NCBI GenBank assembly: GCA_903921135.1
Contig: CAIXOY010000153.1
Coordinates: 1-13,232 of the forward strand
Length of the DNA stretch: 13,232 bases
Direction of reading: 5' to 3'
Origin: an uncultured Gammaproteobacteria bacterium
GTDB lineage: Bacteria > Pseudomonadota > Gammaproteobacteria > Pseudomonadales > UBA5518
Every line of letters starts with the position of its first letter. Position 1 is the first letter of the stretch. Of this stretch, positions 5,775 to 11,500 are shown piece by piece. The notes below the pieces were generated by a model. The model saw only the letters and a program-made list of their open reading frames with translations, made no database searches and was not told where the DNA came from. Position numbers and translations under genes: made by a program.

Positions 5775-8210
5775 TCAGAGCTTCACTTTGAGACCGAGGC
5801 TGATCGTGCGCGGCCGGTAGAGCGAGCGCTCGGTGTGGAATCGCGGATCCCCGAACCAGTCGGCATAACTCTCCGTACTGCCCCGCACCAGGTTGGAGAT
5901 GCCCTGGTTGTCCCAGACGTTGCGCGCCACCAGCGTCACTTCCCACTGCTTGCCCGAGTCGTAGGCAAGCTGCATGTTGCTGTGCCAGGTCTCCGGAATG
6001 AGCCCCTCGGTGTTGCCGTCGAAGGAGTCGTCGATGTTGTCCCAGATCTCGCCGGTGTAGGTGGAGTCATAACGGAGCCGGAGATCGCCGCCCACGCCGA
6101 AAGGATCCGCAATCGTGTACTCGAGGCCGAAGCGCAGTTTTTCTTCGGGTCCGTTCGGCATCTTCTGGCCGTCTTTCAGGATGAGGTTGCCACGCAGGTC
6201 GAAGGTGTCTCCGGTGTACTCGGCCTTCGCCAGGAAACCGCTGCCGTCGAACTGCAGGTTCTCGGTGATGCGCCAGTTCCAGTTCACCTCCAAGCCGCGG
6301 CTCTCGCCGCCCTCGCCGTTGAAGGTGCCGCGCAGCCACCATGCCTGGTCGGTACGGCGGTTGAACTGGATGTCGTCCCATTTCATCAGGAAGAAGGAGA
6401 TGTTCAGCTGCAGCGAGTTGTCGAGCCACTCGCTTTTGAGGCCGGCCTCGTAGTTCTCCATGGTGTCCGGGTCATAGGCGGCGGGCACCTGTCCGCTCGC
6501 CGCAGCGCGCGGGCTGTTTTCGCCGCCCAGCCGGAAGCCCTCGCTGTAGAGGGCGTAGAGCATGCGGTCTTCGTCGATGCGGTACTGCGTGCCGAATTTG
6601 AACACTTCTGCGCTGTCGGAGCCTTCGCTGGTGTAGCGCCCTTCGCCTTCACCGAAGGATCCCACCGGAGGCTTGCCTTCAGGCGTGGTGTAGATCTGCT
6701 CGCGGTCCCGGTCGAACTTGAACCAGCGCGCTCCCCCCGTGATCTGCCAGTCCGGCGTGATGTGCCAGGACAGTTCACCGAAGGCTGCGGTCTGTTTGAC
6801 CTTGTTGTCGTAGCGCTGGTCGTAGATCTTGTTCGTGGGCGAGAGGGGGCAGTCGACCTCGTAGCCCGCCGCGGCGTAGTAGCAGGCGTAGTCGTTGACG
6901 GTCTGCCAGGCCTGGGTCTTCTGGAAGTTCGGGATCTGCGCGCCGTAGTCCCAGGCGTCATGCACGTCCTCGTAGAAGGCCCCGACCATCCAGTCGAGCT
7001 TGCTCTCGCCTTGCGAGGTGAGGCGCACTTCCTGCGTGAAGCGCTCCTGGATCTGCTCGTTGAAGATGGTCCCGAACTCGTACTCGAAGTTGTAGCGGTC
7101 CTTGCCGTTGTAGAGCGCGTAGTAGCTCGTCTGCCACTGGTTGTAGGCCATGTTGTCCCACTCGTACGAGGACTCGCGGTCGAAGTACGAGGTGGCAGAT
7201 ACGAGTTGTGCGAAGCCGAGGTCACCGCGCACCGTGGCCGAGGTCTGCCACCAGTCGTCCTTGCGGTATTCGTCGAAGAAGCGCGCCACCTTGTAGTCCC
7301 CGAGGTAAGGGTCGCTTTCCCACGCGCCTTTGGCATCGCTGCCCTCTACCTGGTAGGCGAGGTCGAGGCTCCAGTCCTCGGTCATGTCCCAGATGGCGCG
7401 CACACGGGCGCCGGAGTAGTCGTATTTGTTCTGGTCGTTGTCGGCGATGTCGAAGTTGTCGCCCGGGCTGCCATAGGCTCCGGCCCCGGCGAAGGTGCGG
7501 CTGCGCACGTTGTCTACGTAGCCGCCTTCCTTGCTGGTGTAGCCCACGATCCGGAGGGCGAGCGTGTCTGATACGGGGATGTTCACGTGGCCGTTCAGGT
7601 CGTAGCCCGGATCGCCACCCTTGGTGGTGGAGGCCTCGCCCTCGACCTCGGCCGAGAAGCCGTCATGGTTGGGGCGGTTGGTGATGATCCTGAGCGTGCC
7701 CGACTGGGAGCTCGAGCCGAACAGCGTGCCTTGCGGCCCGGGCAGCGCCTCGATGCGCTCGATATCGACGGCGTGGATCTCGAGGTGCTGCGAGATGGAC
7801 GTGACCGGCTGTTCGTCGAGGTAGACCGAGACCTGACTGTCGGTGCGGTACTCGGAGGAGCCCGTGGAGATGCCGCGCATCGAGATGGCATTGCGCCCCG
7901 GCATGCTGTTGGTGAGCGATGCGCTGGGCAGCGCCTTCATGTAATCGTCCATGCCCTTCATGGCCATCTTCGCGATGGCGTCCTGAGAGAAGGCCGTGAT
8001 GCTCTGGGGCACGTCCTGCACGTTCAGTTCGCGCTTGGTGCCGGTGACCACCACCTCTTCAATGGCCTTGTCGGCGGGCTGGGCCTGGGCCTGGGCGCCC
8101 ATCACCGAGGCCACCGCCACTGCCAACCGGCTGAGGCGGGACGGGCCCTGTTGCATCGTGCTGCGCTGCGTGCTGCCTTGGGTGGCTGCGGCGTGGATTG
8201 CGTTGCTCAT
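5775..8210 (-). CDS. TonB-dependent outer-membrane receptor
   Basis: A complete 811-residue receptor for energised uptake across the outer membrane. It has a long, polar N-terminus, a hydrophobic signal core at 27-39 and a likely cleavage after A43 (AQA|QPADK). The TonB box EEVVVTG lies at 51-57. The plug (about 61-178) has SMRGIST, VSVYLDEQP and GPQGTLFGSSSQSGTLRIITNRP-like landmarks in the form seen in ligand-specific, non-classical-siderophore receptors. The rest is an aromatic-rich 22-strand barrel ending in ISLGLKVKL. Two cysteines in NDYACYYAAAGYEVDC may form an extracellular-loop disulfide. The last residue is Leu, whereas most such receptors end in Phe or Tyr for BAM recognition. The start at 8210 has GAGGG 7 bases upstream. 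The ligand is unknown. The propeller-like gene follows in the same operon, and a giant secreted protein is transcribed divergently. Confidence 0.96.
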   Translation of the reverse strand: MSNAIHAAATQGSTQRSTMQQGPSRLSRLAVAVASVMGAQAQAQPADKAIEEVVVTGTKRELNVQDVPQSITAFSQDAIAKMAMKGMDDYMKALPSASLTNSMPGRNAISMRGISTGSSEYRTDSQVSVYLDEQPVTSISQHLEIHAVDIERIEALPGPQGTLFGSSSQSGTLRIITNRPNHDGFSAEVEGEASTTKGGDPGYDLNGHVNIPVSDTLALRIVGYTSKEGGYVDNVRSRTFAGAGAYGSPGDNFDIADNDQNKYDYSGARVRAIWDMTEDWSLDLAYQVEGSDAKGAWESDPYLGDYKVARFFDEYRKDDWWQTSATVRGDLGFAQLVSATSYFDRESSYEWDNMAYNQWQTSYYALYNGKDRYNFEYEFGTIFNEQIQERFTQEVRLTSQGESKLDWMVGAFYEDVHDAWDYGAQIPNFQKTQAWQTVNDYACYYAAAGYEVDCPLSPTNKIYDQRYDNKVKQTAAFGELSWHITPDWQITGGARWFKFDRDREQIYTTPEGKPPVGSFGEGEGRYTSEGSDSAEVFKFGTQYRIDEDRMLYALYSEGFRLGGENSPRAAASGQVPAAYDPDTMENYEAGLKSEWLDNSLQLNISFFLMKWDDIQFNRRTDQAWWLRGTFNGEGGESRGLEVNWNWRITENLQFDGSGFLAKAEYTGDTFDLRGNLILKDGQKMPNGPEEKLRFGLEYTIADPFGVGGDLRLRYDSTYTGEIWDNIDDSFDGNTEGLIPETWHSNMQLAYDSGKQWEVTLVARNVWDNQGISNLVRGSTESYADWFGDPRFHTERSLYRPRTISLGLKVKL

Positions 8211-8266
8211 GGCTGTGCCCTCGGCGATCTTGGTGTCGTGTGTGGGTTTGCGCGGGATCGGCTGGG

Positions 8267-8297
8267 ATCATAGCCCGACGGATAGGGGGGTGGGCAA
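8267..8297 (-). promoter_or_regulatory. Candidate sigma-70 promoter of the TonB receptor operon
   Basis: Read on the minus strand, TTGCCC (8292-8297) and TATGAT (8267-8272) are separated by 19 bases. The -10 matches five of six consensus bases and the -35 four of six; the spacer is longer than the ideal 17. It would give a leader of about 50 bases before the ATG at 8210. Confidence 0.35.
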
Positions 8298-8383
8298 GGC
8301 TAGGCGTGGAAGCTCAGGAGTTCCCGTAGCGTCGATGCCTCGTGCATTACATCCAGAGGCGGTGCTTGTTCCGCGTCTTGAAG

Positions 8384-8415
8384 TTGACATCACGTATCGG
8401 TTACAAAACCCGATA
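8384..8415 (+). promoter_or_regulatory. TTGACA -35-like element with overlapping inverted repeat upstream of the giant gene
   Basis: TTGACA at 8384-8389 is a perfect -35 hexamer, but no good -10 lies 16-18 bases downstream. Instead a perfect inverted repeat TATCGG (8395-8400), 9-base spacer, CCGATA (8410-8415) occupies that position. This suggests an activator- or repressor-controlled promoter about 120 bases upstream of the GTG start. The function is inferred. Confidence 0.35.
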
Positions 8416-8519
8416 GCGAGTGCTTCCGGACGATCCCCAGATAGGTGCGTCGATCGGCCCTGGTTCTGGACGAACCGCGTGCAGGGTTGTGTGCCGACTT
8501 GCCCGAACGTGTCCGTAAT

Positions 8520-8526
8520 GGAGGGG
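8520..8526 (+). promoter_or_regulatory. Shine-Dalgarno sequence that fixes the GTG start of the giant gene
   Basis: GGAGGGG precedes the GTG at 8532, with 7 bases between GGAGG and the start codon. ATG triplets at 8518 and 8527 are in other frames and lead to short reading frames, so the GTG is the supported start. Confidence 0.75.
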
Positions 8527-8531
8527 ATGCC

Positions 8532-11500
8532 GTGGCCTCACGTCGCTTGGGTATAAGGGCTCTCGAGAAGCGCATCGTTTTCGATGCCGCCGCCGCCGCA
8601 ACCGCCGCGGCCGTTACCCCCGCCGATGACCACGCCGCTGCGGCATCCCTGCTCCAGACCCTGCTCCACGCCAACGCTGTAGACGCTTCACCCGCCGACC
8701 ACACGGACCACAGCCTCTCTGCGCAGGTCCTGTCCGCGCCGGCGCCCACGCCGGTACAGGCGCAATCGCCCACCGCCATCGTGTTCGTGGACACCAGCGT
8801 CAAGGACTACCGCCAGTTCGTAGAGCAATCCCCGCCCGGCGCGCTGGTGGTGATGCTCGACCCCCGCGAAGAGGGGGTGTCGCAGATTGCAGATACCCTT
8901 GGCCGCTACAGCGATGTGCAAAGCGTTCACATCATTTCCCACGGCGCGCAGGGCGAGTTGCATCTGGGGTCCACGGTGCTGGACGCGGACTCCCTTGGCC
9001 AGCACGCCGGGGATCTCGCGGTCTGGAACAAGGGTCTGGCCGACGGCGCCGACATCCTGCTCTACGGCTGCGACGTGGGCGCGGGCAGTGCGGGGCAGAG
9101 TTTCATCAACGGCCTTGCCGCCCTGACGGGCGCGGATGTGGCTGCGTCGACCGACCCGACGGGCAGCGCGGCACTCGGCGGAGATTGGGAGTTGGAGAGT
9201 CGCAGCGGGAACATCGGGACCGCCGCCCTCGAGGCACGCGGGTACGAGGGTCTTCTGGCAGCTCCGACCTTCCTGTATCAGCGTCAGGGTACGGGTTTCA
9301 TCGAGACTGACCCGCTTACCAGCAGCGTGTTCGGTGCTTTTGTTCTGGAGCAGCCTGACGGCAGACTGATTGTTGGTGGCGAATCGTCCAATGGGCAGAT
9401 CGTGCTCGTACGTTACCTTGCTGACGGTAGCCTTGATGGCAGTTTCGGCGTGGACGGCGAGGCTCTCGTTGAGACGGGCGCTTCATTCAACGCGAGCGCG
9501 CGATCAGCAGTGTTGCAGGTCGACGGCAAGATCGTCGTCGCTGGCATGGCGTTCAACGGAACCGACACCGATGTTGCCGTCTGGCGCTTCAATACCGATG
9601 GCTCCCTCGACACCGGCTTCGGCCTCAATGGCCGGGTCCTGGTCGGCATCGGTAACGACGACGAAGGCTACGCGGTCGCGCTCGACGCCGACGGACGTAT
9701 CGTCGTTGCCGGTGGCAGCTACAACGGCTCAAGTTATGACGTTGCCCTGTTGCGACTGACCTCGAGCGGGGATCTGGACACGAGCTTCGACGTTGACGGC
9801 AAGCTGCTCACCGACATTTCTGGGGGCACTGAGGAAGCCCGGGGGATCGCGGTACAGGAGGATGGCCGGATCGTAGTGGTCGGCGGTGCTACGGCCGTAA
9901 CCTCAAGTTACAGCGATGTACTGGTGGCCCGGTATAACGCAGACGGCAGCCTCGACACCACTTTCGGCGGCACCAGCACGGGCATCATTGTCACGGCAGT
10001 GGATCAGTATGCAGATCGCGCCTCGGGCGTCGCCATCGACGCCTCCGGGAACATCGTGGTGGCCGGTTTCTCCCAGATGAACGGCAGTTTCGGTGTTCAG
10101 GACGACACTGCGCTGCTCAGGTACACCGCGGCCGGAGTACTGGACACGTCTTTCGGTGCGGATGCCTCTGGCATCGTGCGGGTATCTGCCGGGTTGGGCA
10201 CTGATACCGCGGACGCCGTTGTCATCCAGGCCGATGGCAGCATCGTCACCGCAGGAAGGGCGTCTGACTACTTTGGCACCTCTGCAGCGGTGCTGCGTTT
10301 CGATGCTTCAGGTGTTCTGGATTCGACGTTCGGCACTGCAGGGGTTGGGACGTACGCAGGAATCGTTTTGACCCCTTACTTCTATCTGGGGACGCGTGGC
10401 ACTTTCCAACTCCAGTCCGTGAGCATTGATGCCAGTGGGCGCATAGTGGCAGCCGGCAGCGTCACATATGCGGGAACCCATTTCGGGGTGCTGCGCTACA
10501 ACCCTGACGGCAGTCCCGATACGAGCTTCGGCACGTTCATCGTCGATTCCCTCTCGGAGGGCTCTCCCACCTTCTTCCAGGACGATCCGGGGCCCATAAC
10601 CCTGGCGCAAGGCGCGCGCCTGTTCGACGCCGACCTTGCCGCGCTGAGCTTCGGCTTCGGTGACTACGCCGGGCTCAGCGTCACCATCGCACGCGAGGGC
10701 GGCGCAAACGCAGACGATGTGCTCGGCATGATCGCGACCGACGGGACGGTGTACGCATCCGGCGGTTTACTGATGGATTCCGACGGCTTCCGGTTCGGCA
10801 CCTACTCGGCAGGTACCGGCACCCTCACCATCACCTTCGACAGCGTGGACAACGCCGCCAGCCAAGAGTACGTGAATGCCACGTTGCGCCTCGTTACCTA
10901 CTTCAATACCGCGCTGCTCCCGCCCACCAGCGTGTCGATGCAGTGGACGGCTTCTGATGGCAGCAGCACTGCCGTGGGCAAGTCGCAGGTCACCATCGTC
11001 CCTATCAACGAAGCGCCCTCATTCGATGGCGACCTGACAGGCGATGGCATCACCATCGACACGGGCAGCGCCGGAGATCTGGGCGCCAATGCGGTCATTC
11101 GTCTCAACGATGGCAAATACCTCGTCACCGGGCGCGAGGTCAATGCATCGGGCGACTACGACTTCGCACTGCGGCGCTACAACGCAGACGGCACCCCCGA
11201 CACCACCTTCGGCGATGGCGGTGCGGTGCTCACGGATTTCGCCGGAGATGAAGACGAAGCCTATGCCATCACGGTGCAGCCGGACGGACGCATCCTGGTT
11301 GCAGGCAGCGCCGTTCTGTCCAGTGGCACCTACGACTTCGCGGTGGCTCGCTATACCGCCGACGGCCAGCTTGATGGCAGCTTCGGCACCGCCGGCATTG
11401 CCCTCTTCGATTTCGAGTTCGGCGCTGACGAGGCCTACGGCATCACTGTGATGCCGGACGGCAGCATCCTGCTTGCGGGAGATGCTTACCTTGCCGAATC

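Larger units (their letters stand above)
8211..8531. promoter_or_regulatory. Divergent intergenic region between TonB receptor and giant protein
   Basis: These 321 bases hold no convincing gene; short frames here are weak or extend from antisense of the receptor. It should carry promoters in both directions. Visible elements are a leftward TATGAT (8267-8272), a rightward TTGACA (8384-8389), two imperfect palindromes with shared half-site bases (8258-8278 and 8395-8415), and the strong Shine-Dalgarno GGAGGGG at 8520-8526. Confidence 0.6.

Noticed and set aside
5770..5946. Upstream extension of the propeller-like protein to an ATG at 5946
   Set aside because: The added 59 residues are the receptor's C-terminal coding DNA in another frame and look non-native. 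The GTG at 5769 gives a clean strand-like start.
5544..7571. 675-codon open frame on the plus strand
   Set aside because: Antisense to the TonB receptor and the start of the propeller-like gene. Its Val/Glu/Arg-rich translation has no domain, and the receptor on the other strand is complete and clearly conserved.
7996..8556. Plus-strand 186-codon frame spanning the receptor 5' end and the intergenic region
   Set aside because: Its first part is antisense to the receptor signal peptide and plug, and the rest has no recognisable features and overlaps the promoter elements and giant-gene start.
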